The notes under the pieces are model-generated. The model ran no database searches, was not told the DNA's origin, and was given only the letters and a program-made list of their open reading frames with translations. A program made the translations under genes and the position numbers. A DNA stretch of 64,000 nt from Alistipes finegoldii DSM 17242 (GTDB taxonomy: Bacteria > Bacteroidota > Bacteroidia > Bacteroidales > Rikenellaceae): NCBI RefSeq assembly GCF_000265365.1, contig NC_018011.1, forward strand, positions 1,674,001 through 1,738,000, in the 5' to 3' direction. The first letter of the stretch is position 1, and every line of letters starts with the position of its first letter. Shown piece after piece: positions 50,881-61,100 of the stretch.

Positions 50881-52391
50881 GCTTGCTGTTTGAGGAAGTT
50901 TTCGATGGCTGCGATCTCCCGGTATTTGGGCGTGTCGTCGATGAACTTGGGTACGATGCGGCGGATGTCGTCGTACAGCTGCCGGGTCTGGGCCGACAGT
51001 TCTGCGGCGCACTCCAGATAATCCGCGGCCTGCACCAGCGCGAGCATCTCGATCGCCAGCACCTGATAGCCGTTTTCGATCACCTGACGGGTCAGCATCG
51101 CGGCGTTGGTGCCCATGCTGACGATATCCTGATTGTCGTTGTTGTTGGGTATCGAGTGCACGTACATCGGATTCGAAAGCGTCTGCGATTCGGCCGTGGT
51201 CGAGGTCGCCGTGAACTGCGCCGCCTGCAGGCCGTAGTTGAGCCCCAGCTTGCCGAGGTTCACGAACGGCGGCAGCGTTTCGTTGATGCGGTCGTGGAAG
51301 AGGTAGTTCAGCTGCCGCTCGGCGAGCATCGTCATCTTCGTGACGGCGATCTTGAGCTTGTCCATCTCCAGCGAAACGTAGTCGCCGTGGAAGTTGCCGC
51401 CGTGGTAGATGGTCCCCGTCTTGGAGTCCACCACCGGATTGTCGTCCACCGAATTGAACTCTTCGACGAGTATCTTCTCCGCCTGTTCGAGCGTTTCGAG
51501 CACCGGACCCAGTATCTGGGGCGTGCAGCGCAGCGAATAGTAGGGCTGCACCTTGTGCTTGAAGGTCGGAGCCTCTCCCGTGTCGCCGTTGTAAAGTTCC
51601 GTTTCGCGCTTGCGCAGGCGGCGGCTCGATGCGCATATTTCGCGCATCCGGCGGGCGATTTCGATCTGCCCGGCGTGGAGCTTGCAGGCGTTGAGCGGCT
51701 CGGCCATGAAGTCGTCGTACGATTCGACCACCTCGTTGAGCATCACCGAAGCCTTCACGGCCCAGTCGAGCAGGCGGCGGGCCTGCGCGAGGTTCACCAT
51801 GCCGATTCCCGTCATCACGGCTGTGCCGTTGGTCAGCGCCAGCCCGTCGCGGATGCGGAGCCTGAGCGGCGTTATGCCGCACGCCTTCATCGCTTCGGCC
51901 GCGGAGACGGTTTCGCCGCGGAACGACACTTCCGATTCGCCGATCAGCGCCAGCGCGATATGCGCCAGCTGCACCAAGTCGCCGCTGGCGCCGACGCTGC
52001 CGTGGCGCGGCACGAGCGGATATATTTCGTTGTTGAGGAAATCGGCCAGAATCCGCACCACGTCGGGATGTACGCCCGATTTGGCGTTGAGAAAGGTTTG
52101 CAAGCGCGCAAGCATGGCCGCACGCACGCAGATGTCGGGCAGCGTCTCGCCCGCACCGCAGCTGTGCGAACGTATGATGTTGTATTGCAGGCTGTTCAGG
52201 TCGGCATCGCCGATCCGGTACTGGGCCATGGGGCCGAAACCGGTGTTGATGCCGTATATTACTTTTCCCTGCTCGAAATCTTCGAGAAAACGGTAACATG
52301 CCTCGACTTCCCGGAGTTCCGCTTCGCCGAGCGAAACTTCTGTCCGGTTGAAAATCCGGCCGTTAATGGAGTCCAAGTCCGAATAGTGCAT
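50877..52391 (-). CDS. Aromatic amino acid ammonia-lyase, tyrosine-type (HAL/PAL/TAL family)
   Basis: 504 residues. The Ala-Ser-Gly triplet (135-137 in GSVGASGDLVQL) forms the MIO cofactor. Y46 (VIYGINTGFG) is the catalytic Tyr. The selectivity segment reads IIRSHSCGAG, with Ser-His as in HAL, but the entire protein resembles the Flavobacterium johnsoniae lyase of the flexirubin cluster, which acts as a tyrosine ammonia-lyase. It would supply 4-coumarate as starter. The start at MHYSDL is chosen because the longer frame begins inside the promoter. First gene of the operon. Confidence 0.9.
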   Translation of the reverse strand: MHYSDLDSINGRIFNRTEVSLGEAELREVEACYRFLEDFEQGKVIYGINTGFGPMAQYRIGDADLNSLQYNIIRSHSCGAGETLPDICVRAAMLARLQTFLNAKSGVHPDVVRILADFLNNEIYPLVPRHGSVGASGDLVQLAHIALALIGESEVSFRGETVSAAEAMKACGITPLRLRIRDGLALTNGTAVMTGIGMVNLAQARRLLDWAVKASVMLNEVVESYDDFMAEPLNACKLHAGQIEIARRMREICASSRRLRKRETELYNGDTGEAPTFKHKVQPYYSLRCTPQILGPVLETLEQAEKILVEEFNSVDDNPVVDSKTGTIYHGGNFHGDYVSLEMDKLKIAVTKMTMLAERQLNYLFHDRINETLPPFVNLGKLGLNYGLQAAQFTATSTTAESQTLSNPMYVHSIPNNNDNQDIVSMGTNAAMLTRQVIENGYQVLAIEMLALVQAADYLECAAELSAQTRQLYDDIRRIVPKFIDDTPKYREIAAIENFLKQQA

Positions 52392-52413
52392 TTTTTGAAC
52401 GGATTTATGGCTC

Positions 52414-52421
52414 CAAAAATA
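52414..52421 (-). promoter_or_regulatory. -7 element TATTTTTG of the polyene operon
   Basis: Matches TAnnTTTG and lies 23 nt before the lyase ATG. No TTTG is at the -33 spacing, which suggests an activator or conditional use. It appears to be the only promoter for a 23-kb transcript; I see no gap inside the operon longer than 20 nt. Confidence 0.55.
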
Positions 52422-52655
52422 CAAAAACTATCTCAATAAATCCTTTATATGGTCACTTTTTTGTTTCCATTGTCCACTCCGGCCGTGCTCTGCGGGCAGG
52501 GTGCCGGACCCGCCGCGCCCTTACGCATTCCGGACGCCGGCCATTCGCGGTGTCGCGGCGGCTTTCCGGATTTGCCGTTTCGGAGACTCTTTTGAACATT
52601 CATGGCGGATATTGCCGGGATTTTATTATTTTTGTCCGGACTTTCCTGCTTACCT

Positions 52656-53918
52656 ATGAAATCGAAAGACATCTTCACTTTCCGCGACGCCGAGAAACAG
52701 GCCGGCCCCGTTGCCTTCTCGACGATGCTCAAGCCGGCCGGCTCGGCCTGCAACCTCGATTGCCACTACTGCTATTACCTCGACAAGGCGGTGCAGTACG
52801 GCGGCCGGCAGGCCGTGATGAGCGACGAACTGCTGGAACTTTACGTCAAACAATATATCTGCGCCAACGAAGTCGATACGGTCCAGTTCTGCTGGCACGG
52901 GGGCGAACCGCTGCTGCTGGGCGTCGATTTCTACCGCCGGGCCATGGAGTTCCAGCGGAAATACGCCGACGGCAAACGCATCGAGAACACCCTTCAGACC
53001 AACGGCACGCTGGTCGACGAGGCGTGGTGCGATCTGTTCGCGTCGAACAATTTTCTGGTGGGCGTCTCGCTCGACGGTCCCGAAGACATTCACGACGCTT
53101 TCCGCCTTACCAAAGGCGGCAAGCCGACCTTCGCGCGCGTCATGGAGACCGTGCGGATGTTCGAACGCAGCGGCGTGGAATTCAATACGCTGAGCGTCGT
53201 GAACCGCCGCTGCGAAGGCCGCGGCGCGGAGATCTACCGCTTTTTCCGCGACACGGTCCACAGCAAATACATGCAGTTCCTGCCCGCCGTGGAGCATGTC
53301 GTCGACAAGCCGGGCTTCCACCGTCCGCTGATCGTCTCCCCCGACCGCGAAGGCGCGCGGGTGGCCGAGTGGTCCGTCACGGCCGAAGGCTACGGGCGTT
53401 TTCTGTGCGACGTTTTCGACCAGTGGGTCGTGGGCGACGTGGGCCGCTATTACGTCCAGATGTTCGACGCCTCGCTGGCCCAGTGGTGCGGCGTGCAGCC
53501 GGGCGTCTGCTCGATGGGCGAGACGTGCGGCGACGCGCTGGTCGTCGAGCACAACGGCGACGTCTACTCCTGCGACCACTTCGTCTACCCCGAATACAAA
53601 CTGGGCAACATCGCCCAGACGCCGCTCGACGAAATCTACCGCACGGCCAAACGCCGCGAATTCGGCCTGAACAAGCGCAACACGCTGCCCACGGAATGTC
53701 TGCGCTGCAAATTCTACTTCGCCTGCCGTGGCGAGTGCCCCAAGCACCGCTTCGACCGCGGTGCCGACGGAAGCCCGAAAAACTCGCTCTGCGAAGGTTT
53801 GAAAATCTACTTCCGCCACGTGGAGCCGTACATGGAATACATGCGCGACCTGCTGTCTAAACAGCAGGCTCCGGCGTGGGTCATGCCCTTCGCCCGCAAA
53901 CGCATGGGGCTGGAATAA
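52656..53918 (+). CDS. Anaerobic sulfatase-maturase type radical SAM enzyme
   Basis: 420 residues. Radical SAM CNLDCHYCYYL (CX3CX2C) near residue 32, HGGEPLL, TNGTLVDEAWC, and the C-terminal SPASM-like cluster Cys residues (CGVQPGVCSMG, CDHFVYPEY, CLRCKFYFACRGECPKHRF). It fits anSME, which turns a Cys or Ser of sulfatases into formylglycine. No sulfatase gene lies nearby, so it would act in trans. Start at MKSKDIF; the longer frame begins in the promoter region. A tandem TATTTTTG about 20 nt upstream may be its -7 box. Confidence 0.9.
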   Translation: MKSKDIFTFRDAEKQAGPVAFSTMLKPAGSACNLDCHYCYYLDKAVQYGGRQAVMSDELLELYVKQYICANEVDTVQFCWHGGEPLLLGVDFYRRAMEFQRKYADGKRIENTLQTNGTLVDEAWCDLFASNNFLVGVSLDGPEDIHDAFRLTKGGKPTFARVMETVRMFERSGVEFNTLSVVNRRCEGRGAEIYRFFRDTVHSKYMQFLPAVEHVVDKPGFHRPLIVSPDREGARVAEWSVTAEGYGRFLCDVFDQWVVGDVGRYYVQMFDASLAQWCGVQPGVCSMGETCGDALVVEHNGDVYSCDHFVYPEYKLGNIAQTPLDEIYRTAKRREFGLNKRNTLPTECLRCKFYFACRGECPKHRFDRGADGSPKNSLCEGLKIYFRHVEPYMEYMRDLLSKQQAPAWVMPFARKRMGLE

Positions 53919-53938
53919 CCCTGCCCGGCATACGAATA

Positions 53939-53970
53939 CGCCTGCATCCTTCTCCGGGTGCAGGCGTTTT
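53939..53970 (+). terminator. Terminator after the radical SAM gene
   Basis: CGCCTGCATCC pairs with GGGTGCAGGCG (one G-T pair) and is followed by TTTTATTT, about 20 nt after the stop. Confidence 0.85.
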
Positions 53971-53993
53971 ATTTGTGTCCGGCGGACGCCGCC

Positions 53994-55517
53994 CTATTCG
54001 GGTTTTGTCCGGTAAATGGTTGTCTTGTCGGTTTTGCCGGAGACGGCCTCTCCCGGCGAAGGGGTTGCCGCACCTTTCACTCCGCTCTTTCCCGGCCGTT
54101 TTTTCCGGAAGACCCCCAGCAGCGGAAGCAACGCCGCCAGCGTGATGACCGCCACCACGCGCAGGGCGTCCGTGACCCCTTCGACGTAGGTCTGCGCCGC
54201 GGAGACGGTCTCGTGTGCGGCGTGGTAGGAGGTTCGCGCCGAGAAGATCACCGTCAGGAGGGCGATTCCGATGCTTCCGGCCAGCTGTTTGATGCTGTTC
54301 GAAATGCCGGCCGCCGCGGCCATGTCCTGCTGGGTGAGGTTCTTGAGCGAGAAGAGGTTGAGCGGCGCGAACGTAAGTCCCATGCCGAAGCCGCGCAGAT
54401 AGAGTATGAAGAGAATATGTCCGTGCGTGGTGTGGAGCGTGAAACGGCTGGCGAGCCAGAAACTCAGCGCCATGATCAGAATGCCCGCCGCGCTCAGCAG
54501 CAGCGGCCTGACGTAGCGGGTCAGATAACCCGAAACGGCCGAGAGCACGCCCTGAATCACACCTACGGGCAGGAACATGCTTCCCGCCGCCAGCGCCGTG
54601 TATCCCAGTCCCCGCTGCATGTAGAGCGGCAGCAGATAGGTGCCGCCGAGCATGCCTATGGCGAAGAGCGTCAGCACGGCCATCGAAATTCCGAAGTTGC
54701 GTTCCGCGAGCAGCCGGATCTGCAGCAGCGGCGCGGGATTGCGCAGCTCCGCGACGATGAACCACGCCAGCGCCGCCCCCGCGACGATGAAACAGCCGAT
54801 CACTTCGGGCGCGCTCCACCCGCCGGGATTCGACGGCGAATTGCCCCGCGCCAGCGCATAGATCGCCAGCGGCATGAAGAGCACGATGGCCGCGAACCCC
54901 TGCCAGTCGAACGGGCTGCGCGTCTGGTTCTTCCACTCCTTCTGGACGAATGCCGCGAGCAGGACGGCCAGCACTCCGACCGGCACGTTCACGTCGAATA
55001 TCTTGTGCCAGCTGTACGCATCGACCAGATAGCCGCCCAGCAGCGGCCCGAACGAGATCGAAGCCGCCGCGGCCATCGACCACAGACCCAGCGCCAGACC
55101 GCGCTCCGCGGGCTTGAACTCGCGCGTCACGATCGCCAGTCCCAGCGCTTGTATGATGCCGCTTCCTACGCCCTGCAAGGCCCGCGCCCCGATCAGGAAC
55201 GGGTCGCTCGAAGCCTTGCCGCAGAGCCACGAGCCGAGCGTGAACAGCACCAGTCCGAGGATATAGACGCGTTTGTTGCCGAACCGGTCCGCAAACCACC
55301 CTGCCGAAGGAAGCATGATCGTCATCGTAATCATGTAGGCCGTGATGACCCATTCGGCCGACGAGATGCCGATGCCGAAGGCCGACATGATCGCCGGCAG
55401 TCCGACGTTCACCACCGTTACGTCCAGCACGGCCATGAACGTTCCGAGCATGATCATGCCCAGAATCCACCATTTGTAGCCGCTGCTTTGCCGTATGTGT
55501 TCGCGCAGATTCGCCAT
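53994..55517 (-). CDS. MFS multidrug exporter, DHA2 family (14-helix, EmrB/QacA type)
   Basis: 507 residues with about 14 helices. Motif A is GWFADRFGNKRVY; motif C-like glycine and proline residues lie in GVGSGIIQALGLAIV. The motif DVTVVNVGLP near residue 30 is typical of EmrB. The start at MANLREH avoids an 11-residue extension. Exports drugs or metabolites with protons. It sits outside the polyene operon, separated by the radical SAM gene on the other strand. Cargo unknown. Confidence 0.92.
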   Translation of the reverse strand: MANLREHIRQSSGYKWWILGMIMLGTFMAVLDVTVVNVGLPAIMSAFGIGISSAEWVITAYMITMTIMLPSAGWFADRFGNKRVYILGLVLFTLGSWLCGKASSDPFLIGARALQGVGSGIIQALGLAIVTREFKPAERGLALGLWSMAAAASISFGPLLGGYLVDAYSWHKIFDVNVPVGVLAVLLAAFVQKEWKNQTRSPFDWQGFAAIVLFMPLAIYALARGNSPSNPGGWSAPEVIGCFIVAGAALAWFIVAELRNPAPLLQIRLLAERNFGISMAVLTLFAIGMLGGTYLLPLYMQRGLGYTALAAGSMFLPVGVIQGVLSAVSGYLTRYVRPLLLSAAGILIMALSFWLASRFTLHTTHGHILFILYLRGFGMGLTFAPLNLFSLKNLTQQDMAAAAGISNSIKQLAGSIGIALLTVIFSARTSYHAAHETVSAAQTYVEGVTDALRVVAVITLAALLPLLGVFRKKRPGKSGVKGAATPSPGEAVSGKTDKTTIYRTKPE

Positions 55518-55690
55518 TGCGCGGCAGTGCGTCAAAAAAAATGCCACCACAGCGGCGGCGGACCGAAGGGCGGGGAAAACCGGCGGCCTGAACAGCCGCC
55601 GCAGAGCAATCGGTACGCCCCGCGTTCGGGGAATCGAAACGCGAGGCGGCAGGGCGGCAAAACCCGCGGATGCGGATAAGGCTGCGCCTG

Positions 55691-55725
55691 AAAAAGAAGG
55701 AACGTTCTCGAAAAGAGAACGTTCC
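55691..55725 (-). terminator. Terminator of RNase P RNA
   Basis: GGAACGTTCTC pairs with GAGAACGTTCC across a short loop; the minus strand continues with TTCTTTTTC. It lies directly after the RNase P RNA 3' end. Confidence 0.85.
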
Positions 55726-55729
55726 GTAC

Positions 55730-56094
55730 GTGCAGGTCCTGTAAGCCGGGTTCTGTTTCCGGGGCGAACCCCGGACCTCTGTCATTTATCTAGGGCGGCA
55801 GTCTCCTGCCGTCTCAAGCAACCTACCCCCCGGCATCGGGCGAGCAACCCTTAATTGCCGGTATACACGGTCTTGCAACCCGCGAGACGTACTGCCGGGC
55901 GACATCGCTGCCCCCGCGGTGGGCTCTTACCCCGCCTTTTCACCCTTACCCGCCGGGAAATCCCTTGTGGGCGGTTCTTTTCTGTTACGCTCCTATACCC
56001 TCACGGATATCAAGTCATTAGCTTGCGCGGCGCTCTGCGTTGCCCGGACTTTCCTCTCCCGGCCACGGCCGGCAGCGACAGAGCGGACCTGCAC
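55730..56094 (-). ncRNA. rnpB: RNase P RNA, catalytic subunit (type A)
   Basis: The minus strand has the universal GAGGAAAGTCCGGGC (P4 5' half) about 30 nt from the 5' end and the GGCTTACAGG block near the 3' end. The two ends pair as P1 (GTGCAGGTCC with GGACCTGCAC), which sets the borders. About 365 nt. It cleaves 5' leaders from tRNA precursors, including the long leader of tRNA-Cys found here. Two open frames across it on the plus strand are chance. Confidence 0.96.
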
Positions 56095-56096
56095 CG

Positions 56097-56104
56097 CAAA
56101 GGTA
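56097..56104 (-). promoter_or_regulatory. -7 element TACCTTTG of rnpB
   Basis: Matches TAnnTTTG immediately before the RNA 5' end. No TTTG at -33. Confidence 0.55.
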
Positions 56105-56205
56105 ATAAAATTCGGCGGTATTCCCGCTTCGGGGGGGGCGCGATATTCGGAAAATGCGTTTCCCTCCTCCGTACGGGCCGTAACGATGCGGTGCATGCGA
56201 AGTTT

Positions 56206-56236
56206 TTTGGAAATATCGGATTAAATAGTACTTTTG
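56206..56236 (+). promoter_or_regulatory. Promoter of the PUL sigma factor
   Basis: TTTG (56206-56209), 19 nt, TACTTTTG (56229-56236), a full consensus match. Transcription would begin about 48 nt before the ATG. It appears to be a housekeeping-type promoter, so the sigma factor is probably made constitutively and controlled by its anti-sigma. Confidence 0.75.
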
Positions 56237-56290
56237 CTAAAGGCTGATTCCGTCTCCGGCGGCAGCCGAATCGTGCGAATAACCCGGCCT

Positions 56291-56887
56291 ATGACAGATA
56301 ACGCGCAAACAATCAACATGCAAGACAACCGTACGGTTGTGGGTTTGCTCCGCGCCGGAGACGAAAAATGTTTCGACGCGCTCTTCCGCCGTTATTATAA
56401 ACCCCTCTGTACCTACGCCACCCGTTTCGTCACCCCGGCCCGCGCCGAGGAGCTGGTGCAGGATACGCTGATGTGGGTCTGGGAAAACCGCACGTCGCTG
56501 CTGCCCGAAATGCCCCTCAAGTCGCTGTTGTTCACCATCGTCAAGAACAAGGCGATCAACCATATGTCGCGCGATACGATCAAAAACCGCGTGATCCGCC
56601 AGCTCGCCGAATACTACGAAGAGGAGTTCGACGATCCCGATTTTTACCTCGAAGGCGAACTGGTGGAGCGTCTCACGGCCGCGCTGCGCAAGATGCCGCC
56701 CGAATTCCAGCAGACTTTCCGCATGCACCGGCTCGAAGGCAGGACCCACAAGGAGATCGCCGCCGCGCTCGGCGTGTCGCCGCAGACGGTCAATTACCGG
56801 ATCGGGCAGACCGTGCGCCTGCTGCGCGAAGAGCTGAAAGAGTACTGGCCGCTCGTCGTTTTGCTGTTGTGGCCGGACCTGCACTGA
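56291..56887 (+). CDS. ECF RNA polymerase sigma-70 factor (FecI/SusC-associated type)
   Basis: 198 residues. Region 2: GDEKCFDALFRRYYKPLCTYATRF and ELVQDTLMWVWENR. Region 4 helix-turn-helix: EGRTHKEIAAALGVSPQTVNYRIGQTVRLLREELKEYWPL. The C-terminal hydrophobic tail is typical of Bacteroidetes PUL sigma factors. It should activate the SusCD operon in response to a signal through SusC and FecR. A second possible start lies nine codons in (MQDNRTV). Confidence 0.93.
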   Translation: MTDNAQTINMQDNRTVVGLLRAGDEKCFDALFRRYYKPLCTYATRFVTPARAEELVQDTLMWVWENRTSLLPEMPLKSLLFTIVKNKAINHMSRDTIKNRVIRQLAEYYEEEFDDPDFYLEGELVERLTAALRKMPPEFQQTFRMHRLEGRTHKEIAAALGVSPQTVNYRIGQTVRLLREELKEYWPLVVLLLWPDLH

Positions 56888-56974
56888 AAAAATACCGAAA
56901 ATTCCCTATTTTTTTTGAATTCCGTTTAGCATCCTCTGCCGACGGATTGTATTACTATATAGATTAGCGAACAG

Positions 56975-57976
56975 ATGACGAATTTACAGATCAGCGAAGA
57001 AGTATTGGCAGCCTACCTGAGAGGCGAACTGAATGCTGCGGAGGCCGCGGCCGTCGAAGCGTGGTACGACGCGTCGGCCGCCAACCGCAAACTGCTTGGG
57101 GAGGTTTATTACATATTATATGTCAACGACCGTATCAACGATACGGCCGGTATCGACGTCGAGCGTTCGCTCCGTCAGTTCAAGCGCCGCATGCACGCCG
57201 GACGCCGTATCTCCTTGCGGCGCATCGCGGTCCGCGCCGCCGCCGCTGCCGCCGTGGCGGTGATTCTGCTGGCCGGGGGCGTTACCACCGTGTCGCTTTC
57301 CAAACGCCTTGCGCAGCCCCTGACCGTCATCACCCATCTGGGCGAACGTTCGCAGGTGGTGCTGCCCGACGGCACCAAGGTCTGACTCAACTCCGCCAGC
57401 AGCGTCGAGTACGTCGCTCCGTTCTTTTCGCGCGAACGCCGCGTGAAGATGGACGGCGAAGCCTATTTCGAGGTGCAGCACGACGCTCAGGCGCCCTTTG
57501 TCGTCTCGACCAACGGACTCGACATCAAGGTGCTCGGCACCCGCTTCAACATCCGCAACGACGACAGCGACCACCGCATCACCACCGTCCTGCTCGAAGG
57601 AGCGGTCAAGGCCTACGCTTCGGGCGACGAGAAGGCCGCCGTGCGCCTGCGCCCCTCGCAGCAGTTGGTGTTCGATACCCGGACCGGCGCCATGCGCCTG
57701 ACCGACGAACCTTCGGCCGACCGGTCGATCAACTGGATCGACGGCCGCTTCTGCTTCGAGCACGACACCTTCGGGGAGATCGTCGCCGAACTCAAACGCT
57801 ACTACAACGTCGATATCCGCTTTATGGACGAAGCCCTGCGCAGCGAACGCTTCTCCGGCGACTTCCGCGTCGAGGACGGCATCTACCACATCATGTCGGT
57901 GCTGCAGCTCACCTATAAGTTCACCTACAAGGTCGTCGGCAACGACATCGAAATCTACCCGAATCCTAAACGATAA
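56975..57976 (+). pseudogene. FecR-family anti-sigma factor interrupted by an in-frame TGA
   Basis: Two pieces in one frame. Residues 1-136 hold the cytoplasmic anti-sigma part and the membrane helix (about 85-105, AAAAAAVAVILLAGGV). After LPDGTKV comes TGA (57383-57385) and then LNSASSVEYVAPFF with the remainder of the periplasmic FecR domain and its DUF4974 tail (YYNVDIRFMDEAL). Related proteins read DGTKVWLNS, so TGG to TGA is the simplest cause. The downstream part is intact and not frameshifted. TGA is an ordinary stop in this genome (many genes here end with it). The alternatives are a sequencing error or a true short product. Confidence 0.88.
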
Positions 57977-58038
57977 CCTAATACCAACCTGAAAACCACC
58001 GAACCGCCTATGGGAGAATAATACGTCAGTTTTCGCAG

Positions 58039-58063
58039 GCCGCTGTACGCAGCGGCGGTTTTT
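58039..58063 (+). terminator. Hairpin and T-run between fecR and susC
   Basis: GCCGCTG, loop TACG, CAGCGGC, then GGTTTTT. It would separate the sigma/FecR transcript from the SusC operon, as expected if SusC has its own sigma-dependent promoter in the 40 nt that follow. Confidence 0.7.
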
Positions 58064-58102
58064 GACAATCTACTTTTCAAAATCTAACCTAAATTCAGAT
58101 CC

Positions 58103-61100
58103 ATGAAAAAAACTTACCTTGCAGCAGGCAGGGGAGTGCATGCCGTCTCCGCATGTTTCCGTTGTCTGTTTCTTATCCCGATTTTCGTATTGGGATGCTT
58201 CGGCGCTCATGCCGCAGCACAGACGCAGCAGTCCGTTTCCCGCGTCAGCCTCGACGTCCGGGACGCCGCTATCGTCAACGTTTTCCAAACCGTTCAGCAG
58301 CAGACCGGCTGCTCGTTCGTCTACAACACGTCGGACATCGACACCGACCGCAAAGTGACCGTTTCCGCGCAGGACGAGCCGCTGACGGCTCTGCTCGACA
58401 AACTTTTCGCAGGTTCCGACATCGCCTACACGCTTCGCGACAAGCACATCGTCCTTTCGAAGAAAACTAAAAATTCCCCCCCCCACAACGCTCAGGGCGG
58501 AGTCAGCGGAACCGTTAAGGACGCTCAGGGCATGCCGCTGATCGGCGCCACGGTGCTGATTCAGGGCACGACGACCGGCGTGGCCGTCGATCTCGACGGC
58601 AATTTCATGCTGCCGCAGGCCAAGGTCGGCGACACGCTCGAAATTTCGCTGATCGGCTATGCCAAGCAAACCCTTCCCGTAACGGGCTCCGCGCCCCTTC
58701 AGGTGGTAATGCTCGAAGACAACGAGGTGCTCGACGCCGTCGTGGTGACCGCCCTCGGTATCAAGCGCGCCGAGAAATCGCTGACCTACAACGTGCAGGA
58801 GGTAGCCGGCGACATCGTCACCTCGGTCAAGGACGCCAACTTCATGAACTCCCTTTCGGGTAAGGTCGCCGGCCTTCAGATCAATGCCAGTGCATCGGGC
58901 GCCGGCGGTTCGACCCGCGTGGTGATGCGAGGCGTCAAGTCGATCAACGGCGAGAACAACGCCCTCTACGTGATCGACGGTATTCCGCTTCCGAGCCTGC
59001 GTTCGAGCCAGACCTCAGGCACGTATGAAACGCCCGACGGCGGCGACTTCGAAGGTATCGCCAACTTCAACCCCGACGACATCGAGTCCATGTCGATCCT
59101 TTCGGGTGCCACGGCTTCGGCCCTCTACGGTGCTCAGGGCGCCAACGGTGTGATCCTCATCACCACCAAGAAGGGCAAGGAGGGCCGCGTGCGGGTCAAC
59201 TATTCGAACTCGACGACCTTCTCCCATCCCTTCGTGATGCCCAAATTCCAGAACACCTACGGCACGAGCGAAATCGAGCCGATGATGAGCTGGGGCAGCA
59301 AACTCGCCACGCCGACTTCGTACGATCCCGCGGATTTCTTCCAGACCGGATTCAACGAGACCAACTCGGTGGGCCTTTCCGCCGGTACCGAACGCAACCA
59401 GACCTATGCGTCGGCTTCCGCCGTCAATTCGCGCGGTATCGTACCCAACAATGTCTACAACCGCTACAATTTCTCGATCCGCAATACGACGATGCTTATC
59501 AAGGACCGCCTGACGCTCGACGTGGGCGCGACCTACATGAAGCAGTACACCCGCAACCAGACTATTCAGGGCCAGTACCGCAACCCGCTGGTGGGCATCT
59601 ACCTCTTCCCGCGCGGCAACGACATCCGCAAATACGAGATTTACGAGCGTCCGGGTTCCGACTCGCGCTATATGGAGCAGTTCTGGGACCTCGAATTCCT
59701 CAAGGGCGTCGAGAACCCGTGGTGGATCACCAACCGCGAGCTGAACGAAAACCGTCAGCACCGCTACAGCTTCAACGCTACGATGAAGCTCGACATCACC
59801 GACTGGATGAGCCTGACGGGCCGTATCCGTACCGATAATGCGACGATCAACTACACCCGCAAACTCAGCGCTTCGACCAACACGCTCTTCGCTTCGAAGT
59901 ACGGCAGCTACCTGAACCGCACGATGACGCACAACAACCTCTACGGCGACGTGCTGCTGAGCATCGACAAGAGCTTCTTCGACAATGCCTTCTCCCTGCA
60001 GTTCAACCTCGGCGCCAGCATCATGGACGACAAGAACCAGCTGACGGGTTACGAAGGTTATCTGGCGGGCATTCCCAACAAGTTCACCTACAACAACATC
60101 ATCTCCGACAACTCGCAGAGTTTCCCGACGCAGGAGAACTACCACGACCAGATTCAGGCCGTGTATGCGACCATGCAGCTGGGCTGGCGGGGTATGCTCT
60201 ACGTTGACGTTTCGGTCCGCAACGACTGGGCCTCGATGCTGGCCTTCACGCCCAAACAGAACATCTTCTATCCTTCGGTGGGCCTTTCGGCCGTGATTTC
60301 GTCGATGGCCGACCTCTCGAAGGCGGGCATCTCGTTCCTCAAGGTGCGCGGATCCTATGCCGAGGTGGGCAACGCTCCCGAACGTTACATCACCGGTCCC
60401 AACTACACGCTGACCAACGGCGTGGTGAGCACGGCGACGATCGCTCCGGCCAAGCACCTCGAAGCCGAGCGTACCAAGTCGTTCGAGGCCGGTCTCGACG
60501 TCAAGTTCTTGGGCAACAAGATCTCGGCTACGGCTACCTACTACAATACCAACACCTACAACCAGCTCTTCCTTTACGACGCACCTCCCAGCTCCGGCTA
60601 CAAACAGAAATACATCAACGCCGGCAAGGTCAATAACTGGGGTATCGAGGCTTCGGCCGGATACAAGAACACATGGCGCGATTTCTCGTGGGCCACGACC
60701 CTCAACTTCTCGATGAACCGCAACAAGATCAAGGAGCTGGTTCCCGAAGGCACCCGCGATCCGGATACGGGCTCGCTGGTCGATATCAAGGAGGTCAATA
60801 AGGACTACGGCGGTTACCGTGTCAAGCTCGTCGAGGGCGGTTCGATCGGCGACTTCTATGTCAAAGGCCTGCTGACCGACGACAAGGGTCATATCTATGT
60901 CGATCCCAACTCCAACACCGTGCTGCTCGATCCCGATCCCGAAGCCTACATCTTCGCCGGCAACACCGAAGCCCGCTTCCGCTGGGGCTGGAACAACCAG
61001 TTCTCCTACAAGGGCGTTTCGCTCGGCGTGCTGATCGACGCACGTATCGGTGGCCGCGGCGTATCGGCTACGCAGGCCCTCATGGACCGCTTCGGCGTTT

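Noticed and set aside
50877..52391. Histidine utilisation (hut) gene
   Set aside because: No hutU, hutI or hutG nearby. The gene heads a polyene operon and resembles the flexirubin-cluster lyase.
55855..56247. Small protein frames on the plus strand across rnpB
   Set aside because: They lie entirely over the conserved RNase P RNA.
57383..57385. Recoding of TGA as Trp or selenocysteine in FecR
   Set aside because: TGA ends many genes in this window, no SECIS-like stem was seen right after it, and FecR has no reason to hold selenocysteine. A nonsense change is simpler.
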